A stretch of 53,761 nt of DNA from an uncultured Saprospiraceae bacterium (GTDB lineage: Bacteria > Bacteroidota > Bacteroidia > Chitinophagales > Saprospiraceae), in assembly GCA_937941765.1 (NCBI GenBank), contig CALDGQ010000054.1, positions 1 to 53,761 on the forward strand. Reading direction: 5' to 3'. Made by a program: the position numbers and the translations under genes. Below the pieces are notes generated by a model. That model saw nothing but the letters and a program-made list of their open reading frames with translations, ran no database searches and was not told the DNA's origin. Numbering within the stretch: the first letter of the stretch is position 1; each line of letters begins with the position of its first letter. Below, piece by piece: positions 8,288 to 15,804 of the stretch.

Positions 8288-8743
8288 ATGATAAAAGGAT
8301 TATTCGAAACCCATCTTAACGTCAAGAATCTAGAACGCTCCATCGATTTCTATACCAACACCTTAGAGTTACAACAATGCCATTACGAAGCAGCAAGAAG
8401 TGTTGCCTTCTTCTGGATCGGTCCACCAAAACAGTACATGTTAGGCATCTGGGAAAAACCAAAAGAAGAAATTGATATCCGACATTTTGCTTTTCGATGC
8501 AAACCAGACTGGATATTAAATGAATCTGTTCAGTATCTAAAAGACAGAAATCTGAAATGCCGAAACTTCTTAAAGGATGGCACTGAAAGACCAATGGTTT
8601 TTACGTGGATGCCAGCGATTTCCATTTATTTCGACGACCCTGATGGACACTCACTTGAATTTATTGGATTGCTTGATGGAAAATCAAGACCGGATGGAGG
8701 TGTGATTGCTTATGAGGATTGGTTGGAATTGGAGCGGGAATGA
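8288..8743 (+). CDS. VOC (glyoxalase/dioxygenase superfamily) protein
   Basis: 151 residues with two beta-alpha-beta-beta-beta modules. Module 1 opens 'THLNVKNLERSIDFYTNTLEL', where the His is the usual first metal ligand. 'DIRHFAFRC' begins module 2 with a second His, and 'IYFDDPDGHSLEFIG' provides the DPDGH...E motif with the terminal Glu ligand. These fit a VOC metalloenzyme of the glyoxalase, fosfomycin-resistance or extradiol dioxygenase type. The substrate cannot be told. It is 27 bases after the preceding gene, and a long inverted repeat follows at 8790. Confidence 0.88.
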   Translation: MIKGLFETHLNVKNLERSIDFYTNTLELQQCHYEAARSVAFFWIGPPKQYMLGIWEKPKEEIDIRHFAFRCKPDWILNESVQYLKDRNLKCRNFLKDGTERPMVFTWMPAISIYFDDPDGHSLEFIGLLDGKSRPDGGVIAYEDWLELERE

Positions 8744-8789
8744 TTTTAAAGATTAAGCAACGTTTTATAAAATGCCAAGTAAATCAACA

Positions 8790-8839
8790 CGTTACCTAAT
8801 CCTCTCCTGACACCAAGCAAAACATAAGCTTAGGTAACG
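8790..8839. repeat. Perfect 10-bp inverted repeat upstream of the RNA ligase gene
   Basis: CGTTACCTAA at 8790-8799 is the exact reverse complement of TTAGGTAACG at 8830-8839, with a 30-base spacer. No T-tract follows. It may be a processing hairpin or leader structure between the VOC gene and the RNA ligase gene; its role is unknown. Confidence 0.6.
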
Positions 8840-8944
8840 AGTATTCATTTTAATATCAAAGATTAAATTTGAAAGGAACGAATTTCTAAAACTTTTGGTT
8901 GTGTGGTTTATAGCTAAAATGATCGACCAAAAGAAAATAGAACA

Positions 8945-9736
8945 ATGTCACTTTCCAAAAAATACAATAGAAGTCTTCATGCAAAAATTAGTCTAGGAAC
9001 CACTTCCGATGACCGATTTATGCCAGACGGGTATGTGACCGCATTTTCTAAAATGAGTAAATTGATTGTTACAGAAAAATTGGATGGACAAAATAATTGC
9101 TTCAATAAACACGGTGTTTTCGCAAAATCACATACCGCTCCCACACAACATCCTTGGGATCAACCCTTAAGAAGTCGATGGGAGTTGATAAAAAATGATC
9201 TAAAGGACTTAGAGATTTTCGGGGAAAATATGTATGGTATTCACTCCATTGCTTATCATGATTTGGAATCTTTTTTCTATGTATTTGCAGTAAGAGAAAA
9301 TGACACTTGGTTGTCTTGGGAGGAGGTGAAATTTTACGCTGCAATGTTAGATTTTCCAACGGTACCAGTATGTGATTTCAAAACAGAATTGAAGGAATAT
9401 TGCGTACCCACCATTTCTGAAGACAAAGCATTGGAAAATTGGTTGACCTCAAATTTGGGAATGACCTGGTTGGAAAGTGTCAATACATCGGGCATGTTGG
9501 GTGGTTATGACCCGATTTCCAACAATGCATGCTCGGAAGGATTTGTAATCAGAAATAGTGAATCATTCAAAACCAATGAAGGAGAAATAGATGTTGCGCC
9601 GAATGAATTCAATAACTTATTCAAACTAGTACGTGCAGCTCATGTCAAGACAGATGTTCATTGGACCAAAACTTGGAAAGCAGCATCTTTGAAAGATTAT
9701 GCAAAGTATAAGTGGTTTGGGTATGAACATAGGTGA
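8945..9736 (+). CDS. ATP-dependent RNA ligase family protein
   Basis: 263 residues with the nucleotidyltransferase motifs of RNA ligases in order. Motif I is TEKLDGQNN with the adenylated Lys45 and Gly48. A Gly-Glu-Asn at 93-95 is followed by the strand 'FFYVFAV' (motif III). Motif IV is EGFVIR (198-203) and motif V is FKLVRAAH (226-233). The enzyme would first form ligase-AMP on Lys45 and then seal 5'-phosphate/3'-OH RNA ends. There is no extra C-terminal domain, so it is a minimal ligase core. A GAGTCAA...TTGACTC hairpin follows, and the end-healing enzyme HD-Pnk is encoded at 10163, giving the kinase/phosphatase step that a ligase needs. Confidence 0.88.
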   Translation: MSLSKKYNRSLHAKISLGTTSDDRFMPDGYVTAFSKMSKLIVTEKLDGQNNCFNKHGVFAKSHTAPTQHPWDQPLRSRWELIKNDLKDLEIFGENMYGIHSIAYHDLESFFYVFAVRENDTWLSWEEVKFYAAMLDFPTVPVCDFKTELKEYCVPTISEDKALENWLTSNLGMTWLESVNTSGMLGGYDPISNNACSEGFVIRNSESFKTNEGEIDVAPNEFNNLFKLVRAAHVKTDVHWTKTWKAASLKDYAKYKWFGYEHR

Positions 9737-9752
9737 GATTGGGTTTGAATTT

Positions 9753-9780
9753 GAGTCAAGAGGTTAGTAACCTTTGACTC
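9753..9780. terminator. Stem-loop after the RNA ligase gene
   Basis: GAGTCAA-(G)-AGGTT-AGT-AACCT-TTGACTC forms a 12-bp stem with one bulged base, starting 16 bases after the ligase stop codon. No run of T follows, so termination would be weak or the hairpin may protect the 3' end. Confidence 0.5.
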
Positions 9781-9844
9781 GTTCAATTGATGAAGTACCT
9801 TGAGAAGAATAATATTTAAAAATCAAAATATAACAAATCGCAGA

Positions 9845-10070
9845 ATTTTGAAGCGGGTGGCTATCGGCATTAAAGATTTATCGTTAAGAAATTTAGAAGT
9901 GCGGAGGAAGGAAAAAAGATCGCTGTTTGAGCCACTGAAAGTGTTGTGAGTTTCGATATTTTGTGTGGGGCAATTTAAATTTTAGATAAATATTTACAGC
10001 CGTGATTTTTTTGCTTCGTTTTTTCATCAAGGAAAAAATGATGATCAAATATAATTATGGCTGTCAATAA
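9845..10070. repeat. Dispersed hairpin element, divergent copy 3
   Basis: Begins with the same TTTTGAAGCGGGTGGC block as copy 2, then differs for about 130 bases. It ends in a comparable hairpin: CGTTTTTTC-ATCAAG-GAAAAAATG inside an outer ACAGCC / GGCTGT pair. The architecture (AGCGGGTGGC head, pyrimidine-ATCAA-purine hairpin tail) matches 51-166 and 6069-6185. This fills most of the 426-base gap between the RNA ligase and HD-Pnk genes; nothing else was recognised there. Confidence 0.5.
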
Positions 10071-10162
10071 TTTTTCTTTTGCAGATTAAAGTAGTGAAAG
10101 TCAGTAAAGAATATTCCTTACCCAATCTACACTTAAAAAGCGGTAGTATAATTTAAAAAACC

Positions 10163-11290
10163 ATGTGGAAATTTCCAAAATACGAAATAGGAAAAACAAT
10201 AGACTGGCAAGACCTATCTAATACCTACAATTGGATTGAAGACATGAAAAGTGTTGAACAAGATCCTATTTGGCATGCCGAAGGAAACGTCTTCATCCAC
10301 ACCCAAATGGTGGTAACTGCATTGATCGGATTACCAGAATTTCAAACGTTATCAGACCAAGACAAACAGATATTGGTGACCGCAGCATTATTTCACGACA
10401 TCGAAAAAAGGTCAACCACAATAGAAGAAAAAATCGATGGTTCTATCAGAATAGTGGCGCCACGACATGCCAAAAAAGGAGAATTTACAACAAGACAAAT
10501 ACTATATACCCAAATACCAACTCCATTTCAGGTGCGGGAACAAATTTGCAAACTAGTTAGATATCATGGCTTACCATTATGGGCGATTTCAAAAGAAAAT
10601 CCAAACAAAGAAGTCATCTATGCAAGCACGATTTCAAATACTGCTCATTTGGCTATGCTAGCAAAAGCGGATATTTTAGGAAGAATTTGCAATGATCCTG
10701 AAGAACAATTGTTGAAAATTGACCTGTTCAAAGAATTGTGTAAAGACAATCAATGTTTTGGAAAAGAACGTGCTTTTAAATCCAACTACGGTAGATTTTT
10801 ATATTTCAATAAAGAAGAAGCATCACCAGATTACGAGCCATTTGAGGATTTGAATGGTACGGTGTATATGATGAGTGCATTGCCTGGAAGTGGTAAAGAT
10901 ACTTATATCCAACAACATTTACCCTTGCCCGTTTTATCTTTAGACCAAATCCGACGAGAAAATAAAATCGCGCCAACCGATAAGAAAAAGAATGGTCAGG
11001 TCATACAAATCGCAAAAGAAAAAGCAAAGGAATATTTAAGAGCTAAAACTTCTTTTGTATTCAATGCAACCAACATAACAACCGATATGAGGAATAAATG
11101 GATCGGTCTATTTACAGACTATAAAGCAAGGATAAAAATTATCTACATTGAAGTACCGTATAAAACATTGAAGCAACAAAACGCAAACAGAGCATACCAA
11201 GTACCAGAAAAAGTGATAGATAAAATGATTCGAAAATTTGAAATTCCAACAATACGTGAATCACATGATCTCGAATTTGTAATAAAATAA
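10163..11290 (+). CDS. HD-Pnk: HD phosphoesterase fused to polynucleotide kinase
   Basis: 375 residues in two parts. Residues ~1-205 form an HD-superfamily phosphohydrolase: His46 (FIHTQMVV), His78-Asp79 (ALFHDIEK), His102, His135 (RYHG) and Asp170 (KADILGR) supply metal ligands. Residues ~228-375 form a P-loop kinase: LPGSGKDT (240-247, Walker A), then 'LSLDQIRRE' and a lid with 'NRAYQVPEKVIDKM'. This is the domain order of the bifunctional end-healing enzyme characterised as HD-Pnk in Runella slithyformis, where the HD part removes 2'- or 2',3'-cyclic phosphates and the kinase phosphorylates 5'-OH ends. Those products are substrates for the RNA ligase encoded at 8945. The methyltransferase gene starts 12 bases downstream. 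Confidence 0.9.
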   Translation: MWKFPKYEIGKTIDWQDLSNTYNWIEDMKSVEQDPIWHAEGNVFIHTQMVVTALIGLPEFQTLSDQDKQILVTAALFHDIEKRSTTIEEKIDGSIRIVAPRHAKKGEFTTRQILYTQIPTPFQVREQICKLVRYHGLPLWAISKENPNKEVIYASTISNTAHLAMLAKADILGRICNDPEEQLLKIDLFKELCKDNQCFGKERAFKSNYGRFLYFNKEEASPDYEPFEDLNGTVYMMSALPGSGKDTYIQQHLPLPVLSLDQIRRENKIAPTDKKKNGQVIQIAKEKAKEYLRAKTSFVFNATNITTDMRNKWIGLFTDYKARIKIIYIEVPYKTLKQQNANRAYQVPEKVIDKMIRKFEIPTIRESHDLEFVIK

Positions 11291-11302
11291 AACGTAACTC
11301 CA

Positions 11303-12052
11303 ATGCAAAAAATAACAACTCAATTTATATTAAATCAATACCGCAGTGGTATAAAAAGTTATTCAGACTTCACCAAAGAAGTCGGCTTGTGGGATTCAGA
11401 AAAATACGTTTTTCAAAAATACTTGGAGCCAACCGATAAGATATTAGATCTAGGTTGTGGGACCGGAAGAACCACTTTTCCGCTTGTAAAACTAGGTTAC
11501 AAAAACATCGTAGCCATAGACTTAACTCCTGAAATGATTGAGGCGGCACAATCTTTAAATCAATATTTTGAAATGGAGATTGATTTTAGAATAGGGGATG
11601 CAACAGATTTGGAATTTGAAGCCTTACAATTTGATACCATCATTTTTTCTTTCAATGGATTGATGTCGATCCCAAAACAAAGCAACCGAGATGCAGCACT
11701 GAAGGAAATTAATCGCGTCTTAAAAAACGGTGGCACCTTTATATTTACAACGCATGACCGCGCAAGAGAAAAGGAGTTTTTTGAGTTTTGGAAAACAGAA
11801 AAAGAAAAATGGGATCAAGGCACTCAAAACCCATCGCTCTATGAGTTTGGTGATTTAGTCACAACTTCTAAAAATGAATCTAGAGAAATATTTATCCACA
11901 TCCCAATAGAAAAAGAAATCACGGATTGGTTGAACCAACATCATTTTGAAGTAGTTGAAACCTTTTACAGAGTTGATCGATTTGATGAAAGGGAAGCAGT
12001 GAAAATGAAATCTGGAGAATGTCGGTTTTGGATTGTTAAAAAAGTTGGGTAA
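11303..12052 (+). CDS. Class I SAM-dependent methyltransferase in the RNA-repair cluster
   Basis: 249 residues. SAM-binding motif I is ILDLGCGTGRTT (about 47-58), followed by 'VAIDLTPEMIEAA' (acidic ribose-binding Asp), 'IGDATDLEF' and 'FDTIIFSFNGLMSI'. The 'LKEINRVLKNGGTFIFTTHDR' region is motif post-III. This is the generic Methyltransf_11/25 fold of small-molecule or RNA methyltransferases; it lacks the Hen1 pattern. It is 12 bases after HD-Pnk and therefore co-transcribed. Whether it modifies the repaired RNA or is an unrelated passenger cannot be settled from sequence. The first copy of the 144-bp repeat, which has a strong hairpin, lies 88 bases downstream and may terminate the transcript. 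Confidence 0.85.
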   Translation: MQKITTQFILNQYRSGIKSYSDFTKEVGLWDSEKYVFQKYLEPTDKILDLGCGTGRTTFPLVKLGYKNIVAIDLTPEMIEAAQSLNQYFEMEIDFRIGDATDLEFEALQFDTIIFSFNGLMSIPKQSNRDAALKEINRVLKNGGTFIFTTHDRAREKEFFEFWKTEKEKWDQGTQNPSLYEFGDLVTTSKNESREIFIHIPIEKEITDWLNQHHFEVVETFYRVDRFDEREAVKMKSGECRFWIVKKVG

Positions 12053-12139
12053 TGAAATCATTTGTCAATTGTATCGCGCTCAGCAATGCTACTTAAATAC
12101 AATAAAATATGCTAATTCTAAATTACGATTTAGCACATC

Positions 12140-12283
12140 AACAAACGACTACATTCGGTTATACCCGATTGTAGTCGTTTGTTGTATGGATAATGTTAGG
12201 AAATAAGGGATTGGTTTTGTATTTTGGTTGTTCATCATCACATGCTAGCATAAATTGACGGGTTTGGTTGATTACGTGTGTAA
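12140..12283 (+). repeat. 144-bp direct repeat, copy A
   Basis: Matches 13901-14044 with only three substitutions seen by eye (at GATTGTAG/GTTTGTAG, GGTTG/GGGTG and GCATAAATT/GCCTAAATT). It begins with a 14-bp perfect hairpin: AACAAACGACTACA ... TGTAGTCGTTTGTT. The two copies are 1761 bases apart and bracket the recombinase relic and the SUKH-like gene. The near identity implies a recent duplication. No reading frame is evident. Confidence 0.9.
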
Positions 12284-12548
12284 AATTGTAAACAAAAAAT
12301 AAATATGTTTTACAATATCAATTTCCCAAAATATCATAACCACCAAAAATTGCTATCTTAATCAACAAATTGGTAAATTAGTATCAAAAGGAATACTTTA
12401 TAGTAATCTACTTCCGAATTCAATTTTGATCTCGGCGTTGTCCAACTGAAACACAAATATCTGCTGGGTTTGTTGGTTGGGGGTTGGGGTTTGTTTGGGT
12501 GGCTATGTTCCTTTGAGTTACCCACAATTAAAAAGAAAAAAATCCATA

Positions 12549-12812
12549 CAGGGAGAAAAAGACGGTCGCTACTCTACATCAAGCAATAGTAAGGTAGTAA
12601 AACAAGCAGCTAAGAGAGCAGGTATTCAAATCAATGTACATGTGCACATGCTATGACAAAGTTTTGCAACTCATCTGTTAGAAAATGGCACCAACTTACG
12701 TCATATACAACATCTAATGGGGCACAGTAGCCCAAAGACGAAAGAAATCTAAACACATGTAGCGACTACTTCATTTAGCAACACTAAAAATCCTTTGGAT
12801 TGCTTATATTAG
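12549..12812 (+). pseudogene. Decayed tyrosine recombinase (XerC/XerD or phage-integrase type), C-terminal part
   Basis: Reading one frame from 12549 gives the C-terminal catalytic region of a tyrosine recombinase, about 85 residues: a 'GRYSTSSNSKVVKQAAKRAGI' type stretch, then H-M-L-stop-Q-S-F-A-T-H-L-L-E-N-G, 'LRHIQHLMGHSSPKTKEI'-stop-'THV', and the tail 'NTKNPLDCL'. The family normally has H-x-L-R-H-S-F-A-T-H-L-L, GH and I-Y-T-H-V here, so the stops at 12654 and 12750 fall on the catalytic Arg and on the nucleophilic Tyr positions. The N-terminal half is missing. It must be inactive. The tail resembles the chromosomal integrases of Bacteroidota mobile islands. Confidence 0.88.
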
Positions 12813-12840
12813 TCCAATGTTATAATGGAATAAACGTACC

Positions 12841-12926
12841 TGGTGTGTTCATCTCTTATTTTTAGGGATAAACGCACGAAGTGCGTTTATCCAGTTGTTA
12901 TAGATAATTGAGGAGTGAACATCAAC
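12841..12926. repeat. Nested palindrome just after the recombinase relic
   Basis: A perfect 12-bp hairpin GGATAAACGCAC-GAA-GTGCGTTTATCC at 12866-12892 sits inside imperfect outer arms (TGGTGTGTTCATCTC at 12841-12855 against GAGGAGTGAACATCAAC at 12910-12926). It starts 28 bases after the recombinase relic ends and stands between it and the next gene. The symmetry is consistent with a recombination site or structural repeat; no T-tract follows. Confidence 0.65.
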
Positions 12927-12957
12927 AAAACCAGAAAATATAATATTAAAAAGTTCA

Positions 12958-13010
12958 TGACGACCAAAAATGAGAGCCGTGCAAAAAAATAAATTGACGA
13001 CCACAAATGA
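12958..13010 (+). repeat. Short direct repeat upstream of the SUKH-like gene
   Basis: TGACGACCAAAAATGA (12958-12973) recurs as TGACGACCACAAATGA (12995-13010) with one difference and a 37-base period. It lies within 100 bases upstream of the gene at 13057 and could be a paired regulator site or a duplication scar. Confidence 0.5.
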
Positions 13011-13056
13011 TGCAACGATAGGAAAGTTTCAACAAATCTTAAGCAGATAAATAAAG

Positions 13057-13677
13057 ATGACTGAATCTATTAAAAATGTTTTCCAAAAATTAATTATGGA
13101 AGAAATCTCAATATCTGAATTTGAGAACTGGTTATATAAAATTCCTGAAAATCAGGATGAAACTGAATCGGAATTGTACTTAGAATTGATTTCATTTAAC
13201 TTTAAACAAAGTGCTGCAAAAGAACAATTAACTAAAGAATTAACTGGCAAATTATTTTCCGAAGAAGAAATAAAGTCTTGGAAACTTAGAAATATATTTT
13301 CGAAATATGGCTGGTTCAAAGAACGAGCAATTCAATTGGACTTTCATAAAAACACGGGGTCTGATACTTACGATTACGCAAAAAATATTTTAACTGAATT
13401 TGGAGGATTAAACATCGGACAAGAAAAAATATCTTCTGATTATCCGCCAAACGAAATATGTTTTTTTAGGAAGCCTAAGTATTTTAATGAACCTAAAGTT
13501 GGTGAAATTTATTACATAGCTGATACGAGTAGAAGTTATGCAATTATTGGGGTTGGAAAAGAAGAGGAGTATTATATTTTGGTCGAGCCAATTGACACGT
13601 TATATTTCTGTGGAAAAGGTTTTGATAATGTAATGGGTGCAATTCTTTTCAATACTAACGAATTGATAAAAGTTTAA
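13057..13677 (+). CDS. SUKH-3-like immunity-type protein
   Basis: 206 residues, cytosolic. The first ~62 residues, with 'EEISISEFENWLYKIPE' and 'ELYLELISFNFKQSAAKEQLTKEL', form a helical domain seen at the start of many immunity-type proteins. The C-terminal part has 'FSKYGWFKERAIQLDF', 'AKNILTEFGGLNI' and 'IGEIYYIADTSRSYAIIG'-like strands ending 'FDNVMGAILFN'. The Gly-Trp, Glu-Arg and 'L-EFGGL' positions match the SUKH-3 family, whose members neutralise polymorphic toxins. No toxin gene is nearby. It is bracketed by hairpins and the 144-bp repeats, as expected for a laterally gained orphan immunity cassette. Confidence 0.65.
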   Translation: MTESIKNVFQKLIMEEISISEFENWLYKIPENQDETESELYLELISFNFKQSAAKEQLTKELTGKLFSEEEIKSWKLRNIFSKYGWFKERAIQLDFHKNTGSDTYDYAKNILTEFGGLNIGQEKISSDYPPNEICFFRKPKYFNEPKVGEIYYIADTSRSYAIIGVGKEEEYYILVEPIDTLYFCGKGFDNVMGAILFNTNELIKV

Positions 13678-13686
13678 AAATATCTA

Positions 13687-13822
13687 TAACACTATGTATG
13701 CTGTCCATATGTGGGTAGTCGAGTCTTGAGCTTAGAAACGTTCTTTCGTATGGTCAAATTTTTTCACAAAATTTCATCGTACAAAAAGTTCCCACATACG
13801 ACACATACATTTAACGTTGAAT
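13687..13822. repeat. Long imperfect hairpin resembling an integron attC site
   Basis: Starts 10 bases after the SUKH-like stop codon with TAACAC and ends with AACGTTGAAT, which contains GTTGAAT, a match to the attC core GTTRRRY. Between them ATGTATG / CATACAT and ATATGTGGG / CCCACATAC pair as nested arms, and an inner AAATTTT / AAAATTT stem closes a 130-base structure. Size, position at the end of a gene and the core-like right end recall chromosomal-integron attC sites. The left end is a poor match to the complementary core (RYYYAAC), so the assignment is tentative. Confidence 0.45.
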
Positions 13823-13900
13823 CCAACAATCAGTTAACGCAATATCTTCTACTCCAGATCATTTTACATCAATGCTTTTGAATCAATCAGAATTGATAAA

Positions 13901-14044
13901 AACAAACGACTACATTCGGTTATACCCGTTTGTAGTCGTTTGTTGTATGGATAATGTTAGGAAATAAGGGATTGGTTTTGTATTTTGGGTGTTCATCATC
14001 ACATGCTAGCCTAAATTGACGGGTTTGGTTGATTACGTGTGTAA
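13901..14044 (+). repeat. 144-bp direct repeat, copy B
   Basis: Second copy of 12140-12283, again opening with the AACAAACGACTACA ... TGTAGTCGTTTGTT hairpin and containing the same ATGCTAGC and GGGTTTGGTTGATTACGTGTG stretches. Downstream sequence differs from that after copy A. An apparent minus-strand frame across it is not supported as a gene. Confidence 0.9.
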
Positions 14045-14143
14045 TTTGGGAGGTTGTTTTGGGTTTTTTGTAGGTAGCGTGGGGTGATAGATATGGAGTT
14101 ATATCTGTACCTTGGTGGGGATATAGAGATGTTATGTGCAACT

Positions 14144-14198
14144 AACCCTTAATACTAAAATATATACTTGAAGTCATGTAAAACTCAAGCTAAGGGTT
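14144..14198. repeat. Imperfect hairpin upstream of the membrane protein gene
   Basis: AACCCTTA (14144-14151) pairs with TAAGGGTT (14191-14198), with an inner CTTGA / TCAAG stem. It follows copy B of the long repeat and is another member of the hairpins that punctuate this island. Confidence 0.45.
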
Positions 14199-14311
14199 GT
14201 AAATTATTAGAAGGTACTATGGCAGTGGATTTATTTGTAAACGAAAAACACATCTACTTTTACAACGTTAATTTCTCAGAAAATGCAATTAATTAATCTA
14301 AATTTTGACTA

Positions 14312-15160
14312 TTGAAACTAATCGAAAAAATATTCTATAGGAGAAGTAAGCCAGAAAGTTCGGAACACGATACCAATCGTATAGACTATTTATATGTATT
14401 CTATTTGCTTTGTATATTTATTGTTTTCATTTCAATTCTGTACTCGGTTATATTAAGGAACTGTACTTCTAAAATTGGGGAATTTGGTGATTCATTTGGT
14501 GGATTAAGCTCAATATTTTCGGGTTTAGCTTTTGCAGGTGTTATAATTACCATAATTATGCAAATGAAGGAGCTCCAATTAACAAGAGAAGAAATGATGC
14601 TTACAAGAAAAGAATTGAACAGATCTGCAATTGCGCAAGAAGAATCTCAAAAAGCGCTTATGCAACAACTAAAAAGCATGAAAACTTCATCAAATATTGA
14701 TACTCTAATTTATTATTTAGATAAAGACCTTAATACATTTTCTCAAGATGTCTATGTTGCTAAAAGAATAATAAAAAAACTTACAGAAAGATTATTTGAG
14801 GAAGATGAATATATTAATTTTTTACAACCTGACTTTCAATTATTAGAAGAGTTTTCTGTAAATCAAAAAGGGGAATACGGTTACCATATTAAATGCGAAG
14901 GATTAGATGTTTTTAATGTTGCAGCATATGCTGTTACTCTTCGAAAAGAAAAAGAAATAAAATTAGATATGGAGAAATATACTTTTTCCCATGGTGAAGT
15001 TTTTACTATATACCCCGAATCTAGACTTCGAGGTGTCCATATCTACTTTATTCTGACAGACAAGAGATATTTTAACGAGTGGGAATTGTCTCTATTTGTT
15101 CCAGATGATGAAAGCCGACTAAATAGAAATTTCAAAACATCAAAACTAACAAACAAGTAA
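14312..15160 (+). CDS. Two-TM coiled-coil membrane protein, accessory-island type
   Basis: Starts at a TTG codon (no ATG is available before the first membrane segment); 282 residues. Two transmembrane helices (about 28-50, 'LYVFYLLCIFIVFISILYSVI', and 62-86, 'GLSSIFSGLAFAGVIITIIMQM') are followed by a coiled coil (about 87-130: LTREEMMLTRKELNRSAIAQEESQKALMQQL in part) and a soluble C-terminal domain with 'YYLDKDLNTF' and a beta-rich end. Proteins with this 'GEFGDSFGG...FAGVIITI...LTREE' layout recur in accessory and defence islands without a known role. The TTG start and the very AT-rich composition suit a recently gained gene. Function unknown. Confidence 0.65.
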   Translation: MKLIEKIFYRRSKPESSEHDTNRIDYLYVFYLLCIFIVFISILYSVILRNCTSKIGEFGDSFGGLSSIFSGLAFAGVIITIIMQMKELQLTREEMMLTRKELNRSAIAQEESQKALMQQLKSMKTSSNIDTLIYYLDKDLNTFSQDVYVAKRIIKKLTERLFEEDEYINFLQPDFQLLEEFSVNQKGEYGYHIKCEGLDVFNVAAYAVTLRKEKEIKLDMEKYTFSHGEVFTIYPESRLRGVHIYFILTDKRYFNEWELSLFVPDDESRLNRNFKTSKLTNK

Positions 15161-15269
15161 TACACATAACACTGTATCCTATGAAAAGTAGAACTTTAAC
15201 TATTTAAATATTCTTCCCCATCTTAAATCATTTCAGTTAGAAAAAAAGAAAAAAAATGTTGTAATTACA

Positions 15270-15488
15270 ATGAGTAAGAATAATCAAATTTTAGATAAAG
15301 AAACGGATAAAGAAAAATCTAAAATGAGTAAAGGCGTTAAAATTTTACTTGGATTTCTAATGATGTTTTGTGGATGGCTTTCAGTGGGAATTGGATATGG
15401 GATAGCGTTACCATTTGAATTGAATACGATTTTGTTCTGTGGAGGATTGATTCTATTTTTAGGAGGACTTGTTTTCATGTTTACTTAA
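15270..15488 (+). CDS. Small two-TM membrane protein
   Basis: 72 residues: a charged N-terminus (MSKNNQILDKETDKEKSKMSKG) and two hydrophobic helices ('VKILLGFLMMFCGWLSVGIGYGIAL' and 'TILFCGGLILFLGGLVFMFT') joined by a short loop. No family recognised. It may be a real small membrane protein or a remnant. An opposite-strand frame of similar length overlaps it but is less protein-like. Confidence 0.45.
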   Translation: MSKNNQILDKETDKEKSKMSKGVKILLGFLMMFCGWLSVGIGYGIALPFELNTILFCGGLILFLGGLVFMFT

Positions 15489-15804
15489 TTTTTTGAAAAC
15501 TAAAAAAGAAAAAGACGAGAGAAAAAACGATCCAGAAAAAAGCTATCACCGTCCATGCCAACAGCCTGGGCACAGTCGTTTATAGAACCGTCAGATTGCA
15601 CAAAAATTCACCTCACAATACTTTTACAATTAAGCGTTTGTTTTTGAAAAACGAATTCGCATTAAACTAGAAAAAATTTATAAAATTACTTCAGTGCGTA
15701 TGATGTTAAGTTGAGGGCGAAATTGAAGTGGGAAAAATGAAATTGGCGGTTTTTTGCACAGACTGTGAAAAACGAATTAAATAAATCATTCAAATACCAA
15801 AGAA
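15489..15804. other. Gene-free stretch in the accessory island
   Basis: No supported gene. Short palindromic words and phrases such as GCCAACAGCCTGGGCACAG and GGCGGTTTTTTGCACAGACTG occur; these GC-richer fragments differ from their surroundings and may be broken ends of repeat or recombination sites like the one at 13687-13822. No full hairpin was traced. Confidence 0.4.

Noticed and set aside
11303..12052. Hen1-type RNA 2'-O-methyltransferase
   Set aside because: Generic class I motifs only; Hen1's metal-binding E-x-x-E-x-H-H pattern is absent.
12549..12812. Functional integrase gene
   Set aside because: Stops replace the catalytic Arg and Tyr codons and the N-terminal half is missing.
12841..12926. 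Rho-independent terminator
   Set aside because: Very stable stem but no following T-run and no gene immediately upstream other than the relic.
13920..14141. 73-codon minus-strand frame over repeat copy B
   Set aside because: Lies in the 144-bp repeat and its right flank; not open in copy A.
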